A stretch of 64,000 bases of DNA from Flaveria trinervia (GCA_025506515.1 CM046454.1:37436503-37500502); one strand, 5' to 3'. Positions 10,675 to 22,930 are shown, counted from the stretch's first letter. Translations and numbers: made by a program. Notes: generated by a model from the letters alone, not told the origin.

Positions 10675-11309
10675 GTTCACAATTAAGAATGTATTGAACA
10701 TATCTAGGAAACATGTAATACTCTAAGGAGTCTAAGTTAACAAGCAGATTTGTATAAACAAATTGAGAGTACATGAACTTGACCTCCTGAACCATTCCAT
10801 GTACTATGAAGGAGAGATCTTCATGAACCTAGTCCTAACCCCCATGTTGGATAAGTTGTGGATGACCACATGTAGTAAGTACTTCCACTAGGATGAGACC
10901 TTCCCTTTCCTAAAGGTCTTTACAGAGAAATCTCCCTCATTGCCCATCTGCTGGAAGAAATGGTTAACAACTTCTTTTGGAAAGGACAACTCGCCTTCCT
11001 TATCATCTAGCTGTAGATGAGCATTTATGATGACTGGAGTGATGAAGATTGTCTTACCATGCACCGTAGCAGACAGTGCCTTCTCCCCATCTAGAACAAC
11101 CTCTTAACAGGTTTTCCAGAAATCAAGCAAATGATCCTCATAAAGAATAGGATCAATGGTAAGGGAGGTGAAGTAGTTAGATAGAGCCAAGAATTGGCAA
11201 ACCTTGGAGAAGTGTGGATCTTTTTCGAAGTTTAACAGAGCAACCTGGTGTGTTGCTTGTGTAACTGCATGGAGAAATCTGGGTCATTTCTTCGGTTAAG
11301 GTTGGCCAT
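10675..11309 (-). pseudogene. ORF3 of element E, proximal part
   Basis: Start of the extra ORF of E. The ATG on the minus strand at 11,309 opens MANLNRRNDPDF, matching D at 25,329 where the start has become ATA. The frame is soon broken. Later parts align with D through the conserved N-terminal domain (DDKEGELSFPKEVVNHF-like and VNFIMNAHLQLDDKE-like segments) up to 10,675, where B is inserted. A 5'-leader-like CT-rich stretch precedes the ATG, as in D. Confidence 0.72.
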
Positions 11310-12012
11310 TTTAGAAAGCTTATAGTGAAGGAAAGATGAACAAAGGCGGTTTCAGAGATAAATTTAGGCATTTAGGTTTGGAGGAAAGATGAAGATGATA
11401 GAAAGAGGGGGAACCATTGGGTTTACATGTGAACAATATTTAAGACAACGTTAATGAAAGAGGATAAACTTTGAAATCTGGAATGTCGGTCCCACCTCTG
11501 ATAAAGTAGTTTGATTTTTGCTCAAAGTAGTTTTCTTCAAACTCGAAAAAGCTTCCGAAGGTAAATTGTCTTCGAAAGTATTAATGAAAAAGCTTCTGAA
11601 GCCAAAATGACTTCGGAATAATTTCCTAAGAGTTTTGAAAATTTTTGCTTCGGAAGAAAATTAAGACTTGGATGTTTTGTTCGACAAAACAAAGCTTCCA
11701 AGACTTAATTTGCTTTGGAAGAAAATTCTCCTTGAAAACATATAAGTGCCTAAGAGAGATTTTAAACTTTGGAAGATATTTCGAAAATTTCTTCCGAAGG
11801 AAAATGACTTAGGTAGTTATTTGTTTTGAAGGCATAAGTTTCTTCCGAAGATAAAATCATATCTTCCGAAGGATCAAGATTTTTTCAAAAATCTAAGCAA
11901 AGTGTTCAAAAGGTTTTCATCCAGAGAAAACAAGAGCTTACGAAGTTGATAAACTAGACAACTTAGGACACAGATTTTAAGAAATAATATGAATTAGTTT
12001 TAAGAAAAAAAG
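11310..12012 (-). other. pol-ORF3 spacer of E with CTTC-C/G-GAAG array
   Basis: Non-coding stretch between the end of pol (stop near 12,013) and ORF3 (11,309). From about 11,540 to 11,940 it is dense in CTTCCGAAG/CTTCGGAAG words and degraded versions, the same motif that fills the LTR of E. D has the equivalent array at about 24,760-25,110. Confidence 0.75.
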
Positions 12013-13145
12013 CTACTCAAAGTTAATCATCCCAATAGCTGATATAAGATACTTAAATCACTATTCATCAAAGGCTTTTGTAAACAGATCATCATTTTCT
12101 TCATTTGTGTTAACTTTAACTAGCTTAATTAATCCTTTTTCAAAGTTATCTCTAATTAAATGATACCTGATATTGATGTTTTTTCTCCTTGAGTGTTGTA
12201 CAGGATTCTCTGTGATAGAGATAGCCCTATTGTTGTCTATTTAAATGGGAGTCTTCTTTAATTTTAATCCATAGTCAAGCATCTGATTCTGAATCCAAAG
12301 CACTTGAGCACAACAGCTTGCAGCAGCAATGTATTCATCTTTAGCAGTTGATGCAGAGACACAGGATTGTTTCTTGCATTGCCATGAGACAACCCTTCAA
12401 CCAAGAAACTGACATCCCCCGGATGTAGACTTTGCAGTTATATTGCAACCACCATAATCACTATCTGTATAAGCATACAGATTGAAGTCTGAATTCTTGG
12501 GATACCAAAGACCAAGTGTTGAGGCACCATTGAGATATCTTAGAATTCTGATGATAGTGATAAGGTGTGACATCTTAGGGTTGGCTTGATATCTTGCACA
12601 AATACATGTGGAAAAAATAATATGATACTTGCTAGCTGTAAGATACATAAGAGACCCAATTATAACCCTATAAAGGTGTTCATCCACACACTCCCCCTCA
12701 AGATCAGGCCTAAGGGAGTGATTTCTTGATATGGGTGTCTTAGCAATCTTACAATCAGTCATGTTGAATCTTTTGAGTATTTCTTTAATATACATTGACT
12801 AACTTATGAAGATGCCATCTTCAACTTGCTTCACTTGAATTCCTAAAAAGAAATTGAGTTCCCTTATGACACTCATTTCAAATCTGTCCTTGATCAGCTT
12901 CTCAAAGTCTTTGTAGAGCCTTGGATTAGTTGAACCAAAATTGATGTCATCTACATACACTTGAAATAGCATTAAGTCATTTCCCTGTCCTTTGATGAAG
13001 GGAGTTCCATCTATTCCATGCTTGCAGAGATACTAAGATAGAGACTCATACCACTTCCTTGGTGCTTGGTGCAGCCCATAAAGAGCCTTATCAAGCTTGC
13101 AGACATAATTAGGATGATCAGGATCTGCACAACCAGGTGGTTGTT
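12013..13145 (-). pseudogene. pol: Reverse transcriptase / RNase H of element E, 3' part
   Basis: C-terminal RT and RNase H of copia Pol, continuing from 15,521 across insert F. 13,033-13,145 encodes the PDHPNYVCKLDKALYGLHQAPRKWYE region. The catalytic YVDD motif is readable near 12,945-12,970 (QVYVDDINFG). 12,397-12,795 holds the connection and RNase H start (MSHLITIIRILRYLNGASTLGLWY, YTDSDYGG). The end, ADLFTKAFDE-like to INFE, lies at about 12,013. Stops and frameshifts make it non-functional. Confidence 0.85.
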
Positions 13146-13741
13146 TGTGAAGTCGGCTGGGCGATAAACTTCTGAGCGTGTTCTTGACAGAAGCATAAAC
13201 AACAGCAAAAACCAAGAGACAATCAATAACACGAACTATAGTTAAATGGTTTCATTGATAAAACCTAACGATTACAAGCTCGTTACAACATAAGAATCAA
13301 GACTCTTGGCAAATAGAGATCGAGCATGATCTCCCCTCTCATCCGGCAGCCCTAGGCCCTGGGCAGACTCCTCTCAAAACGCTTTTTTTCTCTACACATT
13401 GAAACTGGTATATATAGGCCTCAACCCATATTAGATGCGATTAGGCCCATTCGTGCGATTGGACCCTGCGTATGGTTCAATCGTACGACTGGACCATGCG
13501 TATGGTTCAATCCTACGACTGGACCATACTTATGGTTCAGTCTTACGAATGTGCCAATCGCATCTCTCAATCGCACGACTAGTCCATTAGCATGGCTCAG
13601 TCGTACGACTGAGTCTCATTCGCATATGCTCCTGCGAATGACCCAGTTTCATGTGTTTACAACATATCAGGTGTATTACATTAAGCCTAGACTATTCGAC
13701 AAGCGACGAACACACTATATATGACAATATATGCTCCAACA
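13146..13741 (-). repeat. 3' LTR of element F
   Basis: 596 bp. On the plus strand it begins TGTGAAGTCGG and ends GCTCCAACA. On its own strand it has a TATATATA-type box (near 13,410-13,420) and a cluster of TCGTACGA, TCGCACGA and CGCATATG-type words at 13,435-13,640. Confidence 0.9.
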
Positions 13742-14923
13742 ATTCCCCCTTGGACGTTGCTTGCGAATAGTAGATAACTTCTCTTACAATCTTCAGTCAA
13801 TCTTTGCTATGGTTGTCAATAGAATCAAACAAAAAACCATATTACCCATTGTTGCCGATCCGTCAGGTTGCTACAGTATCCCTGAAAGTGAATTTAGGCA
13901 CAAAAACTTTTGTTTACTTAGTAGAGCACCATCACAGCAGCAAGATTCCCCATATGACTGATTTTTACAGATAATGACATGAATAGTTTTCCATTGCTTC
14001 AATCTTCACACAGGCTAACTTGATTAACATTAACACCTGCAGAAATTCCCCCTCAAATTTAGCATATCCCAATATATAGACATTGTGCTCTCCTAGCGTG
14101 TTCATACGTTGTATTGGGCAAAAGGTAGAAGGTTCCAATCCACAACTGACAATCTCAACCAAATCAGCATGCATTCAGATTCATCATCAGAAACCAGCTC
14201 ACATAATCACTTTCTGACTGCGTCTTCACTTTCTCTATACATGGATTCCCCCTATGAATGAGAATCCTCTCTATGCGGATAGATATAAGTTGATTGGCCC
14301 ATAAATAGTTAGATGCTCCTTACAATCCCACAAAATCAGCACTGACTGCTGATATCTTCTCTTCTCTGTTTCGTGTTCCAACTACATTCACCTATTCTAG
14401 AAGTCCGACGAATAATGGGGTATACATCAAACTTATTTGACAAAAGAACCTCAGGGTGAATATGCTTTACTCGTCCTCAAATCTATGTAAGAGGCAGTTC
14501 CAGACTCTTTTTTTTGGTCTGGAACAAATGCGGATGGCTCATTCGTGCGATTTAACATACGACTGGTCCAGTCGCACGACTGAACACACGACTAGTCTAG
14601 TCGCACGAATGGTCCAGTCGTATGGGCGAATCTACATGCAGATTTTTAGATCTGCAGCCGCCAGGGCTGCCAAAAACACTAATCTTACGAATTTTACATG
14701 AACCGAACCAACATAGATATCATAAGATTCGCAGGGGTAATTGAATGTGGTTTTGAGTTCGATTTTAACATAGAAACTACACACGTAACCAGATCTGAGC
14801 AAAACATGAAGAACACGAAGTGGATTTAACATCAAAGAACCTGAATTTGATCCAGAAATCAAGAGCTCGGGTTGCTAGAATGATTGTTAGATCATTCTAG
14901 CAGTAACCGACTCTGATACCAGT
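13742..14923 (-). other. Internal region of F, non-coding, with PBS and PPT
   Basis: The polypurine tract is at 13,742-13,755 and the primer-binding site is complementary to 14,911-14,921. No gag or pol similarity is seen in any frame. Short frames such as 14,456-14,701 have no recognisable motif. A second cluster of CAGTCGCACGACTG-type words lies at about 14,540-14,630, next to the 5' LTR, so the LTR motif of F is also present internally. Confidence 0.75.
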
Positions 14924-15520
14924 TGTGAAGTCGGCTGGATCGGTAAACTTCCGAGCGTGTTCTTGATAGAAGGATAAACAACAGCAAAAACCAAGAGACA
15001 ATCAATAACACGAACTATAGTTAAATGGTTTCATTGATAAAACCTAATGATTACATGCTCGTTACAACATAAGAATCAAGACTCTTGGCAAGGAGAGATC
15101 GAGCATGATCTCCCCTCTCATCTGGCATCCCTAGGCCCTGGGCAGACTCCTCTCAAAACCCTTTTTTTCTCTACACATTGAAACTGGTATATGTAGGCCT
15201 CAGCCCATATTAGATGCGATTAGGCCCATTCGTGCGATTGGACCATGCGTATGGTTCAATCGTACGAGTGGACCATGCGTATGGTTCAATCTTACGACCG
15301 GACCATACTTATGGTTCAGTCTTACGAATGTCCCAATCGCATCTCTCAATCGCACGACTGGTCCATTAGCATGGCTCAGTTGTACAACTGAGTCTCATTC
15401 GCATATGCTCATGCGAATGACCCAGTTTCATGTGTTTACAACATATCAGGTGTATTACATTAAGCCTAGACTATTCGACAAGCGATGGACACACTATATA
15501 TGACAATATATGCTCCAACA
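14924..15520 (-). repeat. 5' LTR of element F
   Basis: 597 bp, the partner of 13,146-13,741. Most differences are single-base. One notable pair changes CTCAGTCGTACGACTGAG (13,596-13,613) to CTCAGTTGTACAACTGAG (15,375-15,392), which keeps the palindrome perfect. Confidence 0.9.
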
Positions 15521-16754
15521 TTGTTTGACATACACCTCTTCATCAATCACCCCATACAGAAAAGCACACTTGATATCAAGTTGATAGACCTTGAAGTTCT
15601 TGGATGCATAAAATGCCAAGAATATTCTAACAGTTTCCAGTCTTGCTACAGGAGCAAAGACATTAGTGTAGTCAAATCCTTTTTTTGTGTGTATCCTTGA
15701 ACAACTAGTCTATCTTTGTTTATTATGACAATGCCTCTATCAACTTTCTTATTCCTAAACACCCATTTGGTTCTGATAGTAGTCTTCACATGAGGAAGAG
15801 GACATAGGTTCCAAACCTTGTGCCCTTTGAATTGAAGCATCTCCTCTTGCATAGCTTCAACCCAACTTCCATCCATAAGAAACAAGAGTGAAGGCAAACA
15901 TTTGCTTAATGAGTTTTTCCTCTTGTTCTTACCCATGTGTCAACATCTCCAATGATGTTTGTGGTAGGATGAGACTTGTGGATCCTTAGTTGAGGGATCA
16001 CAGCAAGTTGCTGAGAGAAATCTAAAATAGAAAATTTTAGATCTGGAATTGATGCTTCTCCCACCACATCAGCACACTTATCAAGAGAGACTTGATCCAA
16101 TGAGTGTGTGACATCATTGACGTTTTCATCTATGGCGTGGTTATCAGCATCAAGAAATTCTTGATCACTATCACCACCACCATTGTCCTCTGCATTTGAA
16201 GTTTCTTCATCTGGTTGTTGAGCCTCTGGGCTGGAATTTGAAGTCATCTCAGATGTATCAGCTGAATTTATCATTATTGTGCTGATAGAAACTTCATTTG
16301 TAGAAGTAGTTACAACTGGAGCTGAAGATGTGTAACTTGAAGGTATTCTTAGCTCAAATCTTGGATCAAGGTCACCTGGAGGTAAAATATCTGTAGATCC
16401 AAAAACATTCTCACGGTATTTGTTAAAACAATTGGCAACTAAATCAAGATCAAATAGCCAATCAGGACCAGAATCAGCAACACTGGGGGTGTGTTCATTG
16501 AAAGTCACATTGGCTGACTCCTCAACAATTCTAGTTATGAGATTGTATACTCTATAAGCCTTAGCTTGAGAAGAGCATCCAATGAAGTGTCCATCATCTG
16601 ATTTTTTTGCAAATTTGGCAATTTGATCTTTGGTATTCAAGATGGTGCAAGGATATCCTAATGGCCTGAGAAAACCAATAAAAGGTTTCCTCTTGTGCCA
16701 AAGTTCATAAGGAGTCTTGCCATGAGTCTTAACCACTAAAACTCTAATTTGCAC
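15521..16754 (-). pseudogene. pol: Integrase C-terminal region and RT start of element E
   Basis: 15,906-16,754 covers the end of integrase (KTHGKTPYELWHKRKPFIGFLRPLG, then FIGCSSQAKAYRVYN) and a long acidic Ser/Asp-rich linker to RT. 15,646-15,936 covers the RT start (GSWVEAMQEEMLQFKGHKVWNL, KTTIRTKWVFRNKK, VVQGYTQKK). The RT frame continues past F at 13,145. E retains a stretch of integrase C-terminus (FAKKSDDGHFIGC to SVADSG) that is deleted in D. Confidence 0.85.
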
Positions 16755-17692
16755 ATAACAGGAAGTGTTGATTGCCTCTACAAGAAGGTGATGGGCAGCT
16801 TGGAGTCAGACAACATGGTTCTTGAAGCTTCAATCAATGTTGTGTTTCTCCTCTCAGCACACCATTTTGTTGAGGAGTCCTGGGACCCCTGTATTGTCTT
16901 GTAATACCCTTTTCATCACAAGATGTATCAAGGATTTGATTATTAAATTCAGTTCCTTGATCACATCTTATGGTTTTGACTTTATGATCACATTGATTCT
17001 CAACCTTTACAATGAAATTCTTTAGAATCTCAGAAGTCTCATCCTTAGTTTTAAGGAAAAAGACACAAGTGAATCTTGTAAAGTCATCTGTGATTATCAA
17101 ACAATAAGAGGTCCTTCCTAGACTCATTACATTGGTGGGGCCAAAGAGATCCATATGTAACCAGTGTAGGGGTGTAGTGATGGAGTTTCTTTCCTTAGGC
17201 TTATGATATAATTTGTGTTGCTTCCCTCTCAGGCATGAAGCACAATGATCATCAGTTGTAAACTTTTTCTTTGGCATTCCAGTTACCAAATCATTCTTAA
17301 TCAATTTATTCATGTTCTCAAAGTTTATATGGCATATTTTTTTATGCGAGAGGAAAGACTCATCATTATTAGCTTTAGATAGAGAGCATGAAACTTCTCC
17401 TAGGAAGATGTTTCTTGCAAATCCATTTTGTACATGTTCCTTCTCCTGGGGGCTCTGAACAGGATATGCTCATGAGGAATGACCACCCCGGGCTTAAGAA
17501 CAATGCACTCATGCTCAGTAAAGAGCATGTTATGACTCTGATCACAAAATTAGGATACACTCAGAAGATTATATCCAAGCTCCTTGACAATGTTTACCTT
17601 CCCAATGCCGAGCTTACCATTTGTGACCATGCCCCTTCTAGAAATGTGACCACCTTTATCTCCTCCAAAAGCAACTAGCCCTCCATCAATTC
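16755..17692 (-). pseudogene. pol: Pre-integrase and integrase core of element E
   Basis: The frame 16,834-17,313 carries the CXXC half of the zinc-binding domain (DDHCASCLRGKQHK), the first catalytic Asp (LHMDLFGP), the second (IRCDQGTEF), and runs up to TPQQNGV. It shifts frame just before the catalytic Glu context. Upstream, 17,314-17,692 holds degraded pre-integrase sequence, with LSVS-like remnants near 17,540. D interrupts this domain at 17,692. Confidence 0.83.
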
Positions 17693-18486
17693 GGTAGAGA
17701 TTAATGAAGAGGCTGATGCAACCTAAACATCTTTAGTCTTTCCTGCATGCTGCACAAGTGCATTAAAGAAAAAGCTTAGGAAGTTTCACACATGAAACAA
17801 AAAATACTCTAAGTGTGAAATCTTTCGAAGCCAAGACCAATATCTTCCGAAGCCAAAACATGAAGTCTTCCGAAGCCTCAGAGACAAAGTCTTCCGAAGC
17901 TTCAACTCATGAAGACAAATTTCTTCCGAAGACTTTTAGTAACATGCTTTATCTGATGTACTGTTCCATAAAGCTGGACACCTTTCCGCTGTGCCTCTGC
18001 AAGTCACCAACTTATATGGGTTGGTGAAAAGGTCCATGCTTTTGGTAACTGACATTGAGGTCTTGAGTCTATAACTTTCTACTTTATGTACTTTATCTTT
18101 TTTGTAATAGATAAGGATGTGAGCTATGACATGTCAGTCACAGTCAAAAGGCAATCTGCCTTTTGACTCTACAATTGATTTTGTTTGTGTCTAGTCAATT
18201 GTATCCAGCTGGCTTTCAACGTATAGCTGGCTGTACGATATAGTATAAGTATCTCATGTTCTTGTATCTTTCGAATATGCTTTGTAACACTTGTTATAGA
18301 ACATAGAGAAGGCAATATACTGCATTCTTAAAAACCAAATACTTGTGTTCTTTGTGTTCTGTCTCTTGCATTACTTGTGTTCTTAGTATCTTAACACTTG
18401 GTTAATCCAGGTTACTGTTTGATTAAAGTTTAGTTAATCTCCTCTTTGTGTTGTTGTGTTTTAACTAACCCTTCAACAATCCTGCA
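17693..18486 (+). repeat. 5' LTR of element D
   Basis: 794 bp. It starts GGTAGAGATT where the 3' copy has TGTAGAGATT, and ends CAATCCTGCA before the PBS. CTTCCGAAG words cluster at about 17,820-17,935. The remainder is shared with the 3' LTR at 29,182 with scattered substitutions. Confidence 0.9.
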
Positions 18487-18488
18487 TT

Positions 18489-18500
18489 TGGTATCAGAGC
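18489..18500 (+). promoter_or_regulatory. Primer-binding site of D
   Basis: TGGTATCAGAGC, complementary to initiator tRNA-Met, two bases after the LTR. Confidence 0.88.
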
Positions 18501-18571
18501 TTTTCAGGCTCTTGATATAAGATCTCACCATCTCAAGATCCCTCACACACACAAATACTAAAACTTTTCAA

Positions 18572-19802
18572 ATGGCAGCCATTTCCAAAACTGATATGGA
18601 ACTGGAACCATGAACAAGTCACCACTGATCACTCTGATGAGTTTGATACCTGGTGTTTAAGAATGGAAGGTTTCATCATGTCTCTTGATTCAAGAATGTG
18701 GGAGTCTATTGAGAATGGACCTTTCATACCCAGCACCCCTTCTGCTACTGGTGCTGGTATGATTCCCAAAGATGTGGCTAACTACTCTGATGAAGATAGG
18801 AAGAGAGTAGAGATAGACAGAAAAGCCATGACAGCTCTTCAAGCTGCCCTTCCAAACTCTGTCTACAGAGGTTTCAAGAAGTGCAAAACAGCCAAGCAGC
18901 TGTGGGATGCACTGAAACTGATGTATGAGGGTTCTTCTGAAGCCAAGGAGAACAAGAAGGATCTCCTGAAGCAGCAGTTTGAAAACTTCACCTGCAAAAC
19001 AGGTGAAGCCATGACTCAGCAGTATTTCAGGTATGTTGAGATTGTGGATACCCTAGTGGATGGAAGAGTTTCTCTTGAAAACAGAGATATTGTAAGGAAG
19101 TTCATGTCCTCACTTCCTAGGCAATGGACACACTACTGTGTTGTGATCAAGAGAATTGAAAATCTCAAAACTCTTACTCTGACAGAGTTATATGGGATTC
19201 TTAGTGGCTACCAGATGGAGATGAACATGCAAGGTTCATCTGGAAACTCCAAGAATCAGATGAGTTCAGCCCTACATGTGATTGAAAGGTATAGCATAGA
19301 ACCCAAACATCATCTCTTATGCTACCTTGACAACTCACTAAAGGGTCCTTTCATCACCTTCCCAGAGACACCAAAGGAGAACTACACTCAAGGAAGCCCA
19401 TTCCAAGATACAAGCTCTTCTCAAGCTTTTGTGTCTTCTGATGAAAACTATGGCAACTCTCTTTTCACTCTTGAAGACCTGGATTGTATCCATCCAGATG
19501 ATCTGGAATATATGGAAATAGTCCCGCAGATGGATCTTCTTACTCACAGAGCCAAGAAGTTCTACAAGAGGACTGGAAGGAAGTTTCCAAGCAATGCAAC
19601 TAGTGGAAAGTTTGGACTGGACAAAGGCAAAGTCAAGTGCTACAACTATAACTTGATGGGCCACTTTGCCAGAGAGTGTAAGGCACCTAGAACAAATGGT
19701 GGCCAAACACAATCCAGACCAAACTACACTAACAAAGCTCTCCATAATAAGAAGTCAAAACAACAAGTTGTTGTTGCTGTTGAAGAAGGAGGCTTTGACT
19801 AG
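18572..19802 (+). pseudogene. gag: gag of element D, with altered zinc knuckle
   Basis: The likely start is ATG at 18,572 (MAAISKTDME), matching the start in E. A 1-nt deletion soon shifts the frame, and the long open frame resumes at 18,663 (379 codons). It contains the copia gag core: LWDALKLMYEGSSEAKENKKD, QQFENFTCKTGEAMTQQY, RKFMSSLPRQW. The CCHC knuckle near 19,635 reads CYNYNLMGHFAREC, with Tyr replacing the second Cys. E has the same Tyr and has also lost the His (CYNYNLMGDFAREC). The frame ends at 19,802 in a Val/Glu-rich tail. Confidence 0.88.
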
Positions 19803-19811
19803 AGCTTTCAG

Positions 19812-21288
19812 GTGGAAGATGCTTCTCCAAACCAAGCACTAATGGTTGATCACGATGAATCCAAGGTATTAGAACATCTCTGTACTCCTGAATGCATTGC
19901 TAAAGTTAACAGGTACAGGTCCTACAACTTGGAACTGAGATCTGACCTTGAGTCCTTTAACATTTTAAAATCTGATTTTGAAAGTCTGAAAATGATTATA
20001 AGCTGAAAATAGAGGACTTAGAGAAAACCATTTCAGTTCTAAAACATGAACACATAGATTTTAGGACTCAGATCAAAGATCGCATAACCAAGTTAACTGA
20101 GTGCCAGGCTGAGCTTGTGATCAGCAAAGCCAGGGCAGAAAAGAGTGTTCTTGAAGAGGAGACCTTCAAGAACATGATATCCCCATCCCTGCACAACAAA
20201 GTGTGCTATCAAAATAGGCAGGGACTAGGATCCAATGAGATAGCTCCTCCACACACAATCTTGTCATTAAGATCTCCTAGGTGTGGAACTTGTGAATATG
20301 AGCTTCCTCTCATAGATCCTATGAGTGAAGAGGATGAAGAAGATATAGTGAAGAATCCCTCTAAAAGAGTGAAGAGGAGGAATCCAAGAAGGGCCACTAT
20401 CCTTCTGAGGAGAAAGTGAAGACTGTGATGACCAAGTCCATGAGAAAGAACTTGATCAGAAAGAGCAAAAGAAAGGAAAGGAAGGCTCAAGAGATCAAGA
20501 CTACTTTTTACTCTAAGCAGAAACAGGTTTTTATCTCTGCAGGGTTTAAAGTGGTAGGGACTGAAGACATCAACCAAAACTCTTTTGCTAAGAGTTCTGG
20601 TTCCTGCTCAACTCATCTCAGCAGCAAGAAGAAGACTGGTCTGCTGTGTACCACTGTTGCACAGCCTGGACCATCAAACTCCAAGCACAGTCCTCAGCCG
20701 AAGAGGATTGTCTCATCATCTGCAAAGATGAAGGTGGAGAACGGATGTGACCAAAGACAGTCTATTCTAAAAAAAGGCTCTTGTGAAGAAGAAAATGAAT
20801 TTTGTCATGTGTGAAAGTACCACTCACATTGCCAAGGATTTTCCCTTCAATCCTAAAGGTACTGTCCATATGACCAAAACAAAGGCTTCAAAGAGTTCTA
20901 AGAAGATTCAAGCTTCAGAAGGAAAATATGTTTCTTTTAGAAGCTCAAAATCTAACAAGAAAGGAAGTGGAAATTCCCTTCGGAAGAATATTTGGTCTCG
21001 GAAGAAAGGAATTCTTCCAAAGCACTGAAGTCTGCTGTAGTGTCTGCAGAATCTTCCGAAGGTTCAGTCATCAAAACTTCTGAAGTTCCAAAATCTTCTA
21101 AAGTTTTGAAGGTCAAGTCCAAGACTCCAAAGGTGGTGTGGATGTCTAAGAAAGACCAAGTGACTGAGATTTCTCCATCAACAACAGCTCAAGATCCTCT
21201 TAGTATAACCATAGGATCAATTACTGTTGAGTTACCTTCTGCATATGAGCCCAAGACAAGCAAGGCTTGGGTTTCCAAATGTAACTAA
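19812..21288 (+). pseudogene. gag-pro linker of D with degenerate second knuckle and CTTCCGAAG words
   Basis: Frames 19,812-20,006, 20,117-20,419, 20,416-20,814, 20,783-21,028 and 20,992-21,288. A Cys-containing LCTPEC start is followed by coiled-coil-like and Lys/Glu-rich stretches. The second knuckle (near 20,800) reads FVMCESTTHIAKDF, with Phe at the first and last Cys positions; E reads CVMCESTSYLAKDC, with Tyr for His. At 20,975-21,110 the coding sequence itself carries TTCGGAAG, TCTTCCGAAG and related LTR-type words encoding a Ser/Glu/Lys-rich segment. It ends KTSKAWVSKCN before protease. Confidence 0.7.
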
Positions 21289-21330
21289 TCATTCTCTATG
21301 TGCAGGGACAGCTGAAGACAAACAGAAATG

Positions 21331-22930
21331 TATGGATCATAGACAGTGGTTGTTCCAGGCACATGACAGGCAATAGGTCACTACTCTAGAACTTTGAAAG
21401 GATTGATGGAGGACCAGTTGCTTTTGGAGGAGATGAAGGTGGCTATATTTCTGGAAGGGGAAAGGTCACAAATGGAAGCTCCGCATAGAAAAGGTAAACT
21501 TTGTTAAGGAGCTAGGATATAATCTTCTGAGTGTATCTCAATTTTGTGATTAGAGTCATAACATGCTCTTTACTGAGCATGAGTGCATTGTTCTTAAGCC
21601 TGGTGTGGTCATTCCTCATGAGCATATCCTGCTTAGAGCCCCTAGGAAAGGAAACATGTACAAGATGGATTTGCAAGAAACCTCTCCCTATGGAGAAGTT
21701 TCATCCTTTCTGTCTAAAGCCAATAGTGATGAGTCTTTCCTATGGCATAAAAGAATGTGCCATGTAAACTTTAAGAACATGAATAAATTAATTAAGTATG
21801 ATTTGGTAACTGGAATGCCAAAGAAAGAGTTTACAAGTGATGACCACTGTGTTGCATGCCTGAAAGGGAAGCAACATAAGGTATCTCACAAGCCTAAGGA
21901 AAAGAACTCCATCACTACACCCCTACACTTGTTACATATGGTTCTCTTTGGCCCCACAAGTGTAATGAGTTTAGGAAGGACCTTATACTGTCTAGTGATC
22001 ACAGATGATTTTACAAGATTCACTTGGGTTTTCTTCCTTAGAACTAAGGATGAAACTCCTGAGATTCTGAATAATTCATCTTAAAGATTGAGAATCAGTC
22101 TGATCACAAGGTCAAGATCATAAGATGTGATCAAGGAACCGAATTTAAAAACCATATCCTTGATACATTATGTGATGAAAAGGGTATTACAAGACAATTC
22201 AGTGCTCCCAGGACTCCTCAGGAAAATGGTGTTGCTGAGAGAAGAAATAGGACATTGATTGAAGCTGCAAGAACCATGTTGTCTGATTCTAAACTGCCCA
22301 TCACCTTCTGGACAGAGGCAGTCAATACTGCCTGCTATGTGCAGAATATAGTTTTAGTAGTTAAGACTCATGGTAAGACTCCTTATGAACTTTGGCACAA
22401 GAGGAAACCTTTCATTGGTTTTCTCAGGTCATTTGGATGTCCTTGCACCATCTTGAATACCAAAGATCAAATTGCCAAGTTGCTGGTTCTGGTCCGGATT
22501 GGTTGTTTGATCTTGATTTGGTTACCAACTGTTTTAACAAATCTTGTCAGAATGTTTCACGATCTACAGCAAATTTAAATACAAATGATCCTGATCCAAG
22601 ATTTGAGCTAGGAAGATCCTCAAGACATATATCTTCAGCTCCAGTTGGAACCACTTCTGCAAATGAGGTTTCTGTTAGTACAACAATGACAAATTCAGCT
22701 GATACATCTGGTATGACTTCAAATTCTAGCTCAGAGGCTCTACAACCAGATAAGAACACCTCAACTGGGGAAGACAACAATGGTGGTGGTGACAGTGACC
22801 AAGAATTTCTTGATGCCACTAACCACACCATTGATGAGAGAACATCAATGATGTCACACACTGCTTGGATCAAGTTTCACTTGAAAAGTGTGTTGATGTG
22901 GTGGGAGAAACATCCATGCCAGATCTAAAC
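21331..22930 (+). pseudogene. pol: Protease, pre-integrase and integrase of element D
   Basis: WIIDSGCSRHMTG (near 21,340) is the protease active site; a stop follows at LL*. The frame 21,563-22,084 holds the pre-integrase domain and the HHCC zinc domain (FLWHKRMCHVN, DDHCVACLKGKQHK). The first catalytic residue is changed: LLHMVLFGP, with Val (GTT at 21,941) where Asp is expected. The second Asp (IRCDQGTEF) and the Glu context (PQENGVAERRN) are readable in other frames. Near 22,480 a deletion of about 130-150 bp relative to E removes part of the integrase C-terminus. Confidence 0.86.

Larger units (their letters stand above)
13146..15520 (-). mobile_element. Non-autonomous LTR retrotransposon F, inserted in E reverse transcriptase
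   Basis: 2,375 bp flanked by TTGTT (13,141-13,145 and 15,521-15,525). Two LTRs of about 596 bp surround about 1.18 kb with no recognisable coding sequence. Orientation is minus: a TGGTATCAGAGTCGG primer site adjoins the right LTR, and an AAGGGGGAAT polypurine tract adjoins the left one. It is larger than typical TRIMs and smaller than typical LARDs. Enzymes would have to come from a partner element. The two LTRs look about 95% identical by eye. Confidence 0.88.
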
